A stretch of DNA of 64,000 nucleotides from an uncultured Rivibacter sp. GTDB lineage: Bacteria; Pseudomonadota; Gammaproteobacteria; Burkholderiales; Burkholderiaceae. The notes below the pieces were generated by a model. The model ran no database searches, was not told where the DNA came from, and saw only the letters and a program-made list of their open reading frames with translations. The translations under genes and the position numbers were made by a program. The stretch covers positions 62,001-126,000 of the forward strand of contig CAMLLU010000005.1 in NCBI GenBank assembly GCA_946480925.1, in the 5' to 3' direction. This document shows positions 16,625 to 25,510 of the stretch, piece by piece (positions within the stretch are counted from its first letter, which is position 1; every line of letters begins with the position of its first letter).

Positions 16625-19011
16625 GATTCGAGCCCGGCAGCCGAAAGCGGCGGGCTGATCAGGTCGCCCTGCAGCTCGTCACAACCTTCGTCGGCCAGGA
16701 AGCGGCGCTGTGCCGCCGTCTCCACGCCTTCGGCGATGACCGCGATGCCCAGGCCCTTGGCCATTTGCACCACGGCACGTGAAATGGCCGCGGAGCCGCG
16801 CTCGTGCGGCAGGCCGTTGACGAAGGATCGGTCGATCTTCATACGGTCTATCGGCAGTTCCTTCAGGTGGGCCAGCGACGAGTAGCCGGTGCCGAAGTCG
16901 TCGACCGAGATGCGGATGCCCATGGACTTGAGCTGGTGCAGCACCTGGCGCACCGAACCCACGTCGTCCATCAACATGCGTTCAGTGAGCTCGAGTTCGA
17001 GCCATGAGCCGGGGATCTTTTCGTCGCGCAGCACCTGCTCGATCACTTCGAGGAAGTTGCTCGCATGGAACTGCATGCTCGAGAGGTTCACCGCCATCGG
17101 CACCTCGGCCAGGCCCATCGAGCGCCAGCGCTTGGCGCAGCGCGCCGCCGCACGCAGCACCCACTGGCCGATGGGCAGCATGAGCCGGCGCTGCTCGGCC
17201 AGCGGAATGAAAGCGTCCGGCCACAGCAGGCCGCGCTCGGGGTGGTTCCAGCGGATCAGTGCTTCCACGCCGGCCAGCGCGCCGTCGGCAGCGCGCACCT
17301 GCGGCTGGAAGTGCAGCAGGAACTCGTTGCGCTCGATGGCCTGCGCGAGCTGGCTTTCCATGATCAGCGCTGCGTAGGCCGCGCTGGCAGTGGCCGGATC
17401 GAAGAACTGGTAGTTGGCGCGCCCGCGCGACTTGGCCAGGTACATCGCGGTGTCGGCGTGCTTGATGAGGTCGGTCGGCGACTCACCGTCGTGCGGGAAC
17501 ATCGCAATGCCCACCGACGGCGTGACCGAAATCGCGCGGCCGTCGGCGTCCACCGGCACCTCGATGGCAGTCAGCAGTTTGACCGCCACTTCGGCCACGT
17601 CGCTGCGATGCGTGACGCCGGTCAGCAGCACCATGAACTCGTCGCCGCCGAAACGCGCCACCAGGTCGGTGGCGCGCAAGCAGGCCGAGATGCGCGCGGC
17701 CACGGTTTGCAGCAGTGCGTCGCCCACCAGGTGGCCGAGCGAGTCGTTGACGCGCTTGAAATGGTCGAGGTCGATGAAGAGCAGCGCCATCTGCGTGGCA
17801 CCGTTGTGCGCCAGCGAGATCTGATGGCCCAGCTGCTCCATGAAGTACATGCGGTTGGGCAGGCCGGTGAGCGCGTCGTGATGCGCCATGTGCTGGATGC
17901 GCGCCTGCGCCGCATGGCGGTCGCGCAGGTCGCGCACCACGGCCATGCGCAGGCGTTCGTCGCCGAACGCCATGGTGCGCACGATCAGCTCCACCGGGAT
18001 ACGAGCACCCTCCTTGTGCAGCAGCACGCTTTCGTAGGACGTGTCGAGCCCGCTCGCGGTGACCGATGCCATCTTGGCTGCGTGGTCTGCCGCCACGAAA
18101 TCGAGGGTGCGGCGACCGCGCACCTCTTCGAGGGTGTAGCCGAGCAGATGGCAGACCGCCGGGTTGGCATCGACGATCGTGCCTTCCTTGTGGAACACGA
18201 TGCCTTCGGCGCTGGCCTGCATGAACTTCGTGAGCCGTTCCTCGGACTCGCGCACCGCCTGCGCCGCCAACCGGTGCGCCGTGATGTCGGTGACGATCAC
18301 GAAAGCCCCCGAGGGCTTGCCGTCGTCGCCCAGGTGCGGCAGCACGTTCACCTCGATCCAGCGCCTGGCGCCGTCGGGGCCGCTGAGCTGGCGCACGTAG
18401 GTCACGGCGCGGCTCTTCTGGTTGACCTCGTCGATGGAAGGCTGCACCTCGCGCGCGGCCTCCTCGCCGATGATTTCGGCAAACGTGAGGCCGAGGATGC
18501 TTTCTTCGGTGAGTCCGAAGGCGCCGGCGTAGGCCTTGTTGGCGAAGCGGCAGAAGCCGTCGCGGTCGTAATAGGCGACCATGGCCGGCACGTTGTTGGT
18601 GAGCTGGCGGAACTGCTCGGCCTGCATCGTCATCGCCCGCTCGACGCGCTTGGCGGTGGACACGTCGTGCAGCACGCACACGTGCTGGCGGCGGTCTTCG
18701 AGCCAGCGCCCGGCCAGGTTGACCCAGGCTTCGGAAGGCACGTCGTCGTGCCCGGCGCGGCGCATGCGCAGTTGCAGCATGAAGTCCCGCGCGCGGCCGG
18801 CGGCGGCCACTGCACGCTCGCGCGAATCGGGCGCCAGCAGCTCGAGCCAGCCCATGCGCAATGCCGCCTCGCGCGGCACGGCCGCGAATTCGCAGAAGCT
18901 GCTGTTCACGAAGCTCGCGCTGGCGTCCGCATCGAGCAGCAGGATGCTGCTGGGCAGCGCATCCCAACAGGCGCTTTCGTCATTGGCACGGAACGTTTCG
19001 CCGAGGGCCAT
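16570..19011 (-). CDS. PAS-PAS-PAS-GGDEF-EAL cyclic-di-GMP protein
   Basis: An 813-residue signalling protein: three PAS domains (roughly residues 15-125, 140-265 and 268-385), GGDEF (about 385-545, intact GGDEF near 454) and EAL (about 560-800, VEAL near 582). There are no membrane segments, so it is a cytosolic sensor. The EAL domain has NLSSMQF, ELTERMLM, DDFGTGYSS, KIDRSFV and EGVET, so phosphodiesterase activity is plausible; GGDEF may be active or GTP-binding. The C-terminal QGDLISPPL differs from the usual QGYLFSKPL. The ATG at 19011 has GGGAG upstream and is preferred over 19053. Confidence 0.92.
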   Translation of the reverse strand: MALGETFRANDESACWDALPSSILLLDADASASFVNSSFCEFAAVPREAALRMGWLELLAPDSRERAVAAAGRARDFMLQLRMRRAGHDDVPSEAWVNLAGRWLEDRRQHVCVLHDVSTAKRVERAMTMQAEQFRQLTNNVPAMVAYYDRDGFCRFANKAYAGAFGLTEESILGLTFAEIIGEEAAREVQPSIDEVNQKSRAVTYVRQLSGPDGARRWIEVNVLPHLGDDGKPSGAFVIVTDITAHRLAAQAVRESEERLTKFMQASAEGIVFHKEGTIVDANPAVCHLLGYTLEEVRGRRTLDFVAADHAAKMASVTASGLDTSYESVLLHKEGARIPVELIVRTMAFGDERLRMAVVRDLRDRHAAQARIQHMAHHDALTGLPNRMYFMEQLGHQISLAHNGATQMALLFIDLDHFKRVNDSLGHLVGDALLQTVAARISACLRATDLVARFGGDEFMVLLTGVTHRSDVAEVAVKLLTAIEVPVDADGRAISVTPSVGIAMFPHDGESPTDLIKHADTAMYLAKSRGRANYQFFDPATASAAYAALIMESQLAQAIERNEFLLHFQPQVRAADGALAGVEALIRWNHPERGLLWPDAFIPLAEQRRLMLPIGQWVLRAAARCAKRWRSMGLAEVPMAVNLSSMQFHASNFLEVIEQVLRDEKIPGSWLELELTERMLMDDVGSVRQVLHQLKSMGIRISVDDFGTGYSSLAHLKELPIDRMKIDRSFVNGLPHERGSAAISRAVVQMAKGLGIAVIAEGVETAAQRRFLADEGCDELQGDLISPPLSAAGLESWAASHGSLQQAAAHRSP

Positions 19012-19133
19012 GCAACAACACTCCCGCGCGGCAGCACACCGCGTTCGGTCCATGATAGTCAGCGCCCCACACCGTCGTTACCCCTAGGAGTGGGAACCCG
19101 AACCCCGCGTCCGGGTGCTTTTCGCTCTGCGGC

Positions 19134-19964
19134 TCAGCTGCCGCGCGCAGCACGCATCAGCTCACGCGCCAGGCACAGGTCTTCCCAGGCGCGCACCTTG
19201 TCGGGCAGGTTGCGCAACAGATAAGCCGGGTGATAGGTCACGACCACCGGCACGCCCGCATAGCGGTGCGGCCTGCCTCGCAGGCGGCCGATCGGGTCGC
19301 TGGTCTGCAGCAGCGATTGCACGGCAAAGCGCCCCATCGCCAGGATGATCTTGGGCTGCACGAGCTCTACCTGCCGGCGCAGGAATGGCTCGCATTGCGC
19401 CACTTCCTCGGGCTCCGGATTGCGGTTGCCCGGCGGGCGGCACTTCAGCACGTTCGCGATGAAAACACGCCGCTCCGGGCCTGCCGGCCCTTCGCCCGGC
19501 AGTGCGGGCGGCTCATTGCGCGACAGCCCGATGGCGGCCAGCATGTTGTCGAGCAACTGCCCCGCCTTGCCGACGAAGGGCTCGCCCTGCCTGTCTTCCT
19601 GCTCGCCGGGGGCCTCGCCCACGACCATCCAGTGCGCTTCCTCACTGCCGACGCCGAACACCGTGTTCTTGCGTGTCTGGCACAGCTTGCAGGCCGTGCA
19701 GCCGGCCACCGCCTCGCGCAGTGCGGGCCAGTCCATCTGCTCCACGCCGGTGGGCCGCACGCCACGCACCGGCGGTGCAACGCGCACCGGCGCGGGCGGC
19801 ACCACGGGAGCTTCTTGTCGCGGCACGGCAGGCGCCGCGCCCTCCTCCCTCTCGGGGGTGAGCAGAGGGGAGCGCACATCCGCCGCGGCACCCGTTTGTG
19901 GCGGCAACCACAGGCGGACTCCCATCTCCTCCAGCATCGCTCGCTGCCGTTCGGTCCAGCTCAT
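19134..19964 (-). CDS. Family 4 uracil-DNA glycosylase (Fe-S)
   Basis: A 276-residue DNA-repair enzyme that excises uracil from DNA. Residues 80-270 are the family 4 UDG domain: a cysteine cluster CTACKLCQTR (C89, C92, C95), catalytic block VGEAPGEQEDRQGEPFVGKAG (115-135), C175 and C191 as further 4Fe-4S ligands, and the late motif VVVTYHPAYLLR. Residues 20-78 are a proline-, alanine- and glutamate-rich linker not needed for the fold. The start overlaps the rimI stop by ATGA, the usual tsaB-rimI-udg order. Confidence 0.92.
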   Translation of the reverse strand: MSWTERQRAMLEEMGVRLWLPPQTGAAADVRSPLLTPEREEGAAPAVPRQEAPVVPPAPVRVAPPVRGVRPTGVEQMDWPALREAVAGCTACKLCQTRKNTVFGVGSEEAHWMVVGEAPGEQEDRQGEPFVGKAGQLLDNMLAAIGLSRNEPPALPGEGPAGPERRVFIANVLKCRPPGNRNPEPEEVAQCEPFLRRQVELVQPKIILAMGRFAVQSLLQTSDPIGRLRGRPHRYAGVPVVVTYHPAYLLRNLPDKVRAWEDLCLARELMRAARGS

Positions 19965-20449
19965 GGCGTCGCCCCTGCGTCAGAGATGTCCAGCGCCATC
20001 ACGACGGCGTCTTCGCGCTGCGTGCTGCTGAAGGGGTAGTAGTCGCGGCGCACGCCGACACGCAGGAAACCATAGCTTTCATAAAGGCGCAGCGCACGCT
20101 CGTTGTTCACGCGCACTTCCAGCCAGAGCTTGTGCATGGTGCGTTCACGGCAGACCTGGTACAGCGCATCGAGCATGTGGCGTGCATGGCCCAGCCCCTG
20201 GTGAGCCGGCGCCACCGTGAGGTTGAGCAGGTGCATTTCGTCCACGCCCGGCATGGCAAGGGAGTAGGCCACCAGCACGCCGGTCGCGTCGTACAGCGTC
20301 TGTGCCAAGTAGCCGGCGTGCAGCGAGTCGATGAAGTTGCCGCGCGTCCATGGGTGGGTATAGGCCACCTGCTCGATCGCGAGCACGGCATCGAGGTCGG
20401 CCACCATCATCGGCAGCAACAAGCGCCTGGGTTGTACGACGGCGTTCAT
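19961..20449 (-). CDS. rimI: Ribosomal protein S18 alanine N-acetyltransferase RimI
   Basis: A 162-residue GNAT-family acetyltransferase. The acetyl-CoA loop reads QGLGHARHML, preceded by the beta-4 strand LLNLTVAP, and the C-terminal part has NERALRLYESYGF. RimI acetylates the N-terminal alanine of S18. The ATG at 20449 gives the family length; the frame is open upstream through a repeated sequence. It lies between tsaB and the uracil-DNA glycosylase, overlapping the latter by ATGA. Confidence 0.9.
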   Translation of the reverse strand: MNAVVQPRRLLLPMMVADLDAVLAIEQVAYTHPWTRGNFIDSLHAGYLAQTLYDATGVLVAYSLAMPGVDEMHLLNLTVAPAHQGLGHARHMLDALYQVCRERTMHKLWLEVRVNNERALRLYESYGFLRVGVRRDYYPFSSTQREDAVVMALDISDAGATP

Positions 20450-20469
20450 GCTGCCGTCTCCACGCCCGC

Positions 20470-20506
20470 GTGGACGGGGCCCCTCGCCCTTCGCTTCATG
20501 CGGCCA
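20470..20506. repeat. 37-bp direct repeat, copy 1
   Basis: Identical over 37 bases to 20580-20616 (begins GTGGACGGGGCCCCTCGCC). It lies in the rimI leader, 20 bases upstream of the rimI start, and contains a GGGGCCCC palindrome. The flanks on both sides differ from those of copy 2. Confidence 0.9.
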
Positions 20507-20579
20507 TCTCCCCACCATCCGCAACACTGCCACCACCCCTGCGTCGATGGCCACGGCCGCATTGCGCTGGTCGATCCCC

Positions 20580-20616
20580 GTGGACGGGGCCCCTCGCCCT
20601 TCGCTTCATGCGGCCA
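20580..20616. repeat. 37-bp direct repeat, copy 2
   Basis: Second copy of the repeat at 20470-20506. It overlaps the last codons and stop of tsaB, so the repeat supplies the TGA. Copies are 110 bases apart and do not continue into shared flanking sequence, which argues against a simple tandem duplication of the whole spacer. Confidence 0.9.
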
Positions 20617-21319
20617 CCTTCGCTTCGCGCTCGGCCGTGGTCAGCGCCACCTTGTCGCGTACGTACAGGGGCAGGGCCTGTTCGGGGTCGAGCGTTTCGC
20701 CGCGGGCCCATGCGGTGCGCGCCAGGGCTGCCAACGCGGCAGCCACGGGCGCGGCATCGGGCCAGCGCGGCAGCCTCAGGGGGGCTAGCGCCTCGACATG
20801 CACCTTGAGCGCATTGCCCGCCAGCGCCACGTCGGCCGATTCGCGAGCCAGTCGCTCCACCAGGGCGGGCGGTGTGTAAAGCACCGGCGGCTCCACCACC
20901 TGCCACACGCCGGCGCGATGCGCATACCGCGCCGCGTAGATCTCGCCCATGCGTGCATCATTGAGCGCCCACAGCTCAGGCCCAGCGCCCAGCGCACGTG
21001 CATGTTCGGCCACCGCCAGCAGCGTGTCGATCGCGATCACCGGGCGACGTGCGCCGAAGGCCAGGCCCTGTGCCACGGCACAGGCCGTGCGCAGGCCGGT
21101 AAAGGCACCGGGGCCACGCCCGAAGCCGATGGCATCGAGATCCGCCACCTGCAGTTGCGCATCAACCAACAGCTTCTGCACCGCCGGCAGCAGCGTGGTG
21201 GACGCCGATGCACCGCCTTCGGCGGCGACCGCATACAGCCGCTCGCCCGCCACAAGGCAGAGGTGCATCGTTTCGGTGGCGGTGTCGATCACCAGCAGGC
21301 GGGGTGAAGCTGCGGACAT
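20606..21319 (-). CDS. tsaB: tRNA threonylcarbamoyladenosine complex dimerisation subunit TsaB
   Basis: A 237-residue TsaB (YeaZ) protein, the partner that activates TsaD in t6A37 synthesis on tRNAs reading ANN codons. The ASKHA fold is recognised from LVIDTATETMHLCL at the N-terminus, the [15 protein letters not shown] loop near residues 65-79, and ALNDARMGEIYAARY. TsaC, an earlier enzyme of the same pathway, is encoded at 26508-27506. The last codons lie in a 37-bp repeat. rimI follows after about 156 bases, longer than usual because of the repeat. Confidence 0.93.
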   Translation of the reverse strand: MSAASPRLLVIDTATETMHLCLVAGERLYAVAAEGGASASTTLLPAVQKLLVDAQLQVADLDAIGFGRGPGAFTGLRTACAVAQGLAFGARRPVIAIDTLLAVAEHARALGAGPELWALNDARMGEIYAARYAHRAGVWQVVEPPVLYTPPALVERLARESADVALAGNALKVHVEALAPLRLPRWPDAAPVAAALAALARTAWARGETLDPEQALPLYVRDKVALTTAEREAKVAA

Positions 21320-21355
21320 GGGCAGAGTTTAGGGTCTGCCCCGTATCATCGGCCG

Positions 21356-22801
21356 ATGCCGGTTGTGATACGACGTGTCCTGTGTTGGGCCGCAGCGGTG
21401 CTGCTTGCGGCACCCGCGCTGGCCGCCGAACTCCCCCCCGCGGTGGCGGCTGCGCTGCGCCAGGCCAAGCTGTCACGCGATGCGTTGGCGGTGGTCGTCA
21501 GCGACGTGAGCGGCACCGCGCTGCCGCGGCTGGCGCATCAGCCCGACGTGCCGATGAACCCGGCCTCGCTGATGAAGCTGTTCAGCACCTATGCGGCGCT
21601 CGAACTGCTCGGCCCGGCCTACACGTGGACCACGCCGGTGTGGCTGGGCGGCCCCGTCAACAACGGAGTGCTCGAAGGCCCGCTGTACATCCAGGGCCGC
21701 GGCGACCCCAAGCTGGTGATGGAACGCAGCTGGCTGCTGCTTTCGCGCCTGCGCCAGCTCGGCTTGCGCGAGATCGCCGGCGACATCGTGCTCGATCGCA
21801 GCGCCTTCGTGTCGCCCAACGTGCACCCCGGAGACTTCGACGGCGAGCCCTACCGCCCCGGCAACGTGCAGCCCGACGCGCTGCTGCTCAACTACAAGAG
21901 CCTGGTGCTGCGCTTGCGCCCCGACCCGGCGGCGGGTGTGGCGCAAGTGACCAGCGAGCCGGCGCTGGCTGGCGTGGCGGTGGACGCCAGCGTGCCGCTG
22001 GGCACCGGCGCCTGCAACGAATGGCGCGGCGAGCTGAAGGCCGACTTCACCGACCCGACTCGCATCCGCCTGGCAGGCACTTATGCAGCGGCCTGTGGCG
22101 AACGGACGTGGCCGGTGGCCTATGCCGACCCGGCCAGCTACAACGCACGGCTCTTGGTGCAGCAGTGGCAGGCCCTGGGCGGCGCGCTCAAGGGCCAGGT
22201 GCGCGACGGCGCCGCACCGCGCGACGTGCCTCCGAGTTTCGAATTCGCGTCGCCATCGCTGGCCGAGGTGGTGCGCGACATCAACAAGTTCAGCAACAAC
22301 GTGATGGCGCAACAGCTGTTCCTGTCGCTGGCGCTCGCGCAGCGCGGCACGGGCGAGCCGCAGGCCGCGCGCGAGGTGGTGTCCGCGTTCGCGCGCGAGC
22401 GGGCACGCTGCCTGCCGCACGAACTGGTCATCGACAACGGCTCGGGGCTCTCGCGCCAATCACTGGCTACGGCCGGCTGCCTGTCGCGCCTGCTGCAGGC
22501 CGCCTGGGCCAGCCCGGTGATGCCGGAGCTGCTGAGTTCCCTGCCCGTCACGGGTGTGGACGGCACGACGCGCCGGCCTGAGCGGCAATGGGGCGGCGCC
22601 ACCGGCCGGGCTCACCTGAAAACCGGCTCGCTGCGCGACGTGGCCGCGCTGGCCGGCGTGGTGCTGGCCGCTTCGGGCCGGCGCTATGTGTTCGTGGCCA
22701 TCGTCAATCACCCTGACGCCGGTGCGGCCCGCCCGGTGCTTGACGCATTGGTGCAATGGACTGCCGACGACACTGCGCCATCCCACTGCTGCAAACCATG
22801 A
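21356..22801 (+). CDS. dacB: D-alanyl-D-alanine carboxypeptidase/endopeptidase DacB (PBP4)
   Basis: A 481-residue periplasmic serine peptidase of the S13 family that cleaves peptidoglycan cross-links. It has a signal peptide (to about ALAAE, residue 25), SLMK as the SxxK motif (S71-K74), SNN as SxN in INKFSNNVMA, and KTGS in AHLKTGSLRD. The domain between the SxxK and SxN motifs is the long insertion typical of PBP4. It diverges from tsaB. Its stop overlaps the SemiSWEET start (ATGA). Confidence 0.94.
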   Translation: MPVVIRRVLCWAAAVLLAAPALAAELPPAVAAALRQAKLSRDALAVVVSDVSGTALPRLAHQPDVPMNPASLMKLFSTYAALELLGPAYTWTTPVWLGGPVNNGVLEGPLYIQGRGDPKLVMERSWLLLSRLRQLGLREIAGDIVLDRSAFVSPNVHPGDFDGEPYRPGNVQPDALLLNYKSLVLRLRPDPAAGVAQVTSEPALAGVAVDASVPLGTGACNEWRGELKADFTDPTRIRLAGTYAAACGERTWPVAYADPASYNARLLVQQWQALGGALKGQVRDGAAPRDVPPSFEFASPSLAEVVRDINKFSNNVMAQQLFLSLALAQRGTGEPQAAREVVSAFARERARCLPHELVIDNGSGLSRQSLATAGCLSRLLQAAWASPVMPELLSSLPVTGVDGTTRRPERQWGGATGRAHLKTGSLRDVAALAGVVLAASGRRYVFVAIVNHPDAGAARPVLDALVQWTADDTAPSHCCKP

Positions 22802-23076
22802 GCCCTCAGACCACCGACTGGCTCGGCTTCGTTGCCGCTGCCCTCACCACGCTGGCCTTCGTGCCCCAAGCCCTGCTGAGCGTGCGTACGCGCGACGTGA
22901 GCGGCGTCTCGCTGGGCATGTACTGCGCGTTCACGGCGGGCGTGTCGCTGTGGTTGCTCTACGGCCTGCTGCTGGACTCGTGGCCGCTGATCGTCTCGAA
23001 CGCCATCACGCTGGGGCTGGCGGTCGGCATCCTTGCGATGAAGCTGCTCTACGGCCGGTCGCGCCCTGCGCGCTGA
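22798..23076 (+). CDS. SemiSWEET family sugar transporter
   Basis: A 92-residue membrane protein with three predicted helices and the SemiSWEET/PQ-loop signature: TLAFVPQALLSVRTRDVSGVS near the start and LWLLYGLLLDSW in the middle. SemiSWEETs dimerise and move sugars down a gradient; the substrate here is unknown. The ATG at 22798 overlaps the dacB stop, so the two genes are translationally coupled, although no functional link is known. Confidence 0.9.
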   Translation: MSPQTTDWLGFVAAALTTLAFVPQALLSVRTRDVSGVSLGMYCAFTAGVSLWLLYGLLLDSWPLIVSNAITLGLAVGILAMKLLYGRSRPAR

Positions 23077-23094
23077 CGAACACCGCCGTTCGCG

Positions 23095-23142
23095 TCAAAA
23101 GAAAGGAGCCGCCGGACCTGCATGTTTCGCAGGTCCGGCGGC
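23095..23142 (-). terminator. Rho-independent terminator downstream of the OmpW gene
   Basis: A perfect 14-bp stem (GCCGCCGGACCTGC / GCAGGTCCGGCGGC) with a 7-base loop. On the minus strand it is followed by a pyrimidine tract TCCTTTCTTTT. It lies between the convergent SemiSWEET and OmpW genes and mainly serves the latter. Confidence 0.85.
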
Positions 23143-23199
23143 CCTGTATGCGCAAGCCCCCTTAGGGCATGCGTCAAACCCTGTCGAAGAAGCGCCGGT

Positions 23200-23883
23200 T
23201 CAGAAGCTGTAGCCGAGGCACAGCGTGTAGACCACCGGGCGGAAGTCGATCGTGGTGGTGCGCACGATGTCGCCGGTGTTGGTGGTCGTGGTGGCGGTCA
23301 CATCGCTCTTGACCTTGGCCGCGGCGATGGTGCCGATGACGGACCACTGCGGCGCGATCTCGTAGGAGAAGCCCACGTGGCCGGCCAGGCCCCACGAGTC
23401 GGACAGCTTGATCTTCGTGGGCCCGCCGCTGGCGGCGTTGCCCGACGACGTGCTGCGTGCGTCGGTGAACTTGGTGTAGTTGATGCCCAGGCCCACGAAG
23501 GGGCTGAACTTGGGCAGCACGTCGTTGAAGTGGTAGTTCACGAACACCGTGGGCGCCACCTGCTTGACCGACGAGATGTGGCCGAAGGCTTCGATGAAGG
23601 CCTTGCCGTAGGTCTTGTGCTCGGGCGGGATGCCCAGCGCCGCCTCCACGCCCCATTGCGGCATGAAACGGTACTCGTAGCCGAAGACCACGGTCTTGGC
23701 ATCGTCCACCTCGATGCGTGCCTCCACGCCGGCCGGCAGCGTGGCCGGCTCGCTGTGCAGCGGCGGCGCCTTGGAATGCACGTCGATGAAGGCGCCACCC
23801 AGCGTGACGGTGTGGGTCTGGGCGCCAGCAGCAGAACTCAACGCCGCCAGTGCCAGCGCGCTCAGGATGGTCTTGTGTTGCAT
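23200..23883 (-). CDS. OmpW family outer-membrane protein
   Basis: A 227-residue eight-stranded barrel of the OmpW family with a cleaved signal peptide (to about AGAQ, residue 22). Family landmarks are GYEYRFMPQWGVEAALGIP, VNYHFND, FSPFVGLGINYTKF and a C-terminal aromatic (LCLGYSF). OmpW proteins form a hydrophobic side channel for small non-polar molecules. The gene starts 33 bases after the lipase stop, so lipase and OmpW are probably one transcript, consistent with uptake of hydrolysis products (inference). Confidence 0.9.
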   Translation of the reverse strand: MQHKTILSALALAALSSAAGAQTHTVTLGGAFIDVHSKAPPLHSEPATLPAGVEARIEVDDAKTVVFGYEYRFMPQWGVEAALGIPPEHKTYGKAFIEAFGHISSVKQVAPTVFVNYHFNDVLPKFSPFVGLGINYTKFTDARSTSSGNAASGGPTKIKLSDSWGLAGHVGFSYEIAPQWSVIGTIAAAKVKSDVTATTTTNTGDIVRTTTIDFRPVVYTLCLGYSF

Positions 23884-23916
23884 CGGAATCTCCTTGATGG
23901 GGCGTGCGGGCAGTCG

Positions 23917-25299
23917 TCAGATGCCGGCAGCCAGCACCTGTTGGAAGAAGCCGCGGACGGCAGCCGTGCAGAACGGGGGCACGAGCGTGCCGTGATAGGC
24001 CGCCTGCACCGCAGCGGCACCAGCCGTGCCGCCGCCGGCCTGCGTGGACACCTGTGTCTTGCGGCCCTGGAAGCCGAGGTACAACGCGCCCGTGGCACCA
24101 CCCGGCAGCGTGGCTGCATCCTCGAGGTTGAAGGTCGTTGCGTTGAAGCTGCGCGAAGCGAAGTCGGCAGCCGCCACCGGCGTGTTGACCGCCCAGAACA
24201 CCGTCGGGTCCTGCGCACCGCCGCACAGCGCCATCGGGCGTGCCGGCGTCCAGCCCAGCAGCGTGTTGGTCTGCAGGGCCTTGCGGTAGTTGCTGGCTTC
24301 GTAGCTGGCATGGAAGCTGTCGGTCAGCAGCCCGCCGGTGCCGTACAGCGCGGTGAAGGTCGAGTCGTTGGGCAGCTTGCCTTCGGCGATGAGCTGGCTG
24401 ATCGGCGTGTCGGTCGGGAACAGCGTCTCGGCCGTGGCCGCATAAGGCGATTGGTAGGCGTCGGAGGGCGACGAGTAGATGTTGCCGTAGGCCTTCTGGT
24501 AGCTGGTGAGCATGAGCGGCACGAAGATCGTGGCGCCGGCATTGACCTGCCCCGCGTTGACGACGTCGCCGAAGCCCACCAGGTTGTACGGGCCGGACAT
24601 CGGGCCGGCGGCAGTGACGGTGAACTCGCTCGAGTAGTCACGCTGGATCACCTTTTGCGTCGCCATGGCGACGTGGCCGCCTTGCGAGTAACCGGTGACG
24701 AGCAGTTGCGCCGACGGCTTGACCGTGCTGGCCGCGTTGAGGTGGGTCTTGGCGGCACGCAGGCCGTCGATCATGTCCACCGCCTGCGCCTCGGCGTTCA
24801 GGTAGGGGTGGTACTGCAGCGACGAGCGGTCGTAGCCCAGGTAGTTGGGCGCCACGACGATGAAGCCCTGGGCGGCATACATCGCCGCCATCATGGAAGC
24901 CTCGGAGTCGGCCGAGATGTTGGCCATGTTCTTCGACTTCGTGGTAGTGGTGCCGTGCGCGTACAACACCACGGGCCGGTTGCCGGTGCAGGCAGCGTCC
25001 GTGCCGTTGGGTACCAGCACACCGGCAGAGGCGGTTTGCGGTTCGCCTGCCGGGTCACGCGTGATGTAGAGCACGTAGCGCACGTCGACGCCGCACTTGG
25101 CCGTGCCGGACAAGGGCTGCAAGCCTGAAGCGCTGGTGCCGGCATCGATCTGCGCCGCGGTGGCCTGGCCCACCAGCTGGGCCGTCACGATCGTGCCGCG
25201 CGCCGGCGGCGGGTCGTCGTCGTCACCGCCGCCGCAGGCGGTCAGCGTCAGGGCCGCCGCTGACAAGGCAGCCCAGGTTCGGATCAGGTTGGTGTTCAT
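23917..25299 (-). CDS. Secreted lipase/esterase lipoprotein
   Basis: A 460-residue lipoprotein: lipobox LTACGGG with cysteine about residue 22, followed by an Asp/Pro-rich linker. The alpha/beta hydrolase body matches the secretory lipase type: LYAHGTTTT, VVAPNYLGYDRS, nucleophile in VTGYSQGGHVAM, a likely acid in GGAQDPTVFW and a late histidine in AAYHGTLVPPF. It probably hydrolyses lipids or polyesters at the cell surface. A palindrome of TetR-operator type sits 38 bases upstream of the ATG, and no tetR gene is nearby. It probably forms an operon with OmpW. Confidence 0.85.
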   Translation of the reverse strand: MNTNLIRTWAALSAAALTLTACGGGDDDDPPPARGTIVTAQLVGQATAAQIDAGTSASGLQPLSGTAKCGVDVRYVLYITRDPAGEPQTASAGVLVPNGTDAACTGNRPVVLYAHGTTTTKSKNMANISADSEASMMAAMYAAQGFIVVAPNYLGYDRSSLQYHPYLNAEAQAVDMIDGLRAAKTHLNAASTVKPSAQLLVTGYSQGGHVAMATQKVIQRDYSSEFTVTAAGPMSGPYNLVGFGDVVNAGQVNAGATIFVPLMLTSYQKAYGNIYSSPSDAYQSPYAATAETLFPTDTPISQLIAEGKLPNDSTFTALYGTGGLLTDSFHASYEASNYRKALQTNTLLGWTPARPMALCGGAQDPTVFWAVNTPVAAADFASRSFNATTFNLEDAATLPGGATGALYLGFQGRKTQVSTQAGGGTAGAAAVQAAYHGTLVPPFCTAAVRGFFQQVLAAGI

Positions 25300-25336
25300 G
25301 CAATGCCCTCTTGTTGACAGATCGCCGGCCCAATAG

Positions 25337-25350
25337 AACGAACGTTCGTT
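25337..25350. promoter_or_regulatory. TetR-type operator palindrome upstream of the lipase
   Basis: A perfect 14-bp palindrome AACGAACGTTCGTT, 38 bases before the lipase start, where a repressor would block transcription. Sites of this GAACGAACGTTCGTTC type are bound by several TetR-family repressors. The regulator is not in the window, so control would be in trans. Confidence 0.6.
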
Positions 25351-25431
25351 TTGAGCGGGCGACTATACGGTCGTGGCCCTGCATGGCGGCACGGGGAATA
25401 ACCCGCAGCCTCGTCAGAATTGGCAGTCCCC

Positions 25432-25475
25432 TCTAAAACAAAGGGCCCGTCACCCCGAGGTGCAGGCCCTTCCTT
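25432..25475 (-). terminator. Terminator after the GDSL-type lipoprotein gene
   Basis: Stem AAGGGCC / GGCCCTT with a 17-base loop. On the minus strand it is followed by TGTTTTAGAGG. It lies 40 bases beyond the stop at 25511. The long loop makes it a moderate call. Confidence 0.55.
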
Positions 25476-25510
25476 CGCCTTGCTCGCTGTATGCGTAGAC
25501 GCAGATTCAA

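Noticed and set aside
17065..19224. 719-codon plus-strand frame opposite the PAS-GGDEF-EAL gene
   Set aside because: The minus-strand protein has intact GGDEF and EAL motifs; the plus frame has none.
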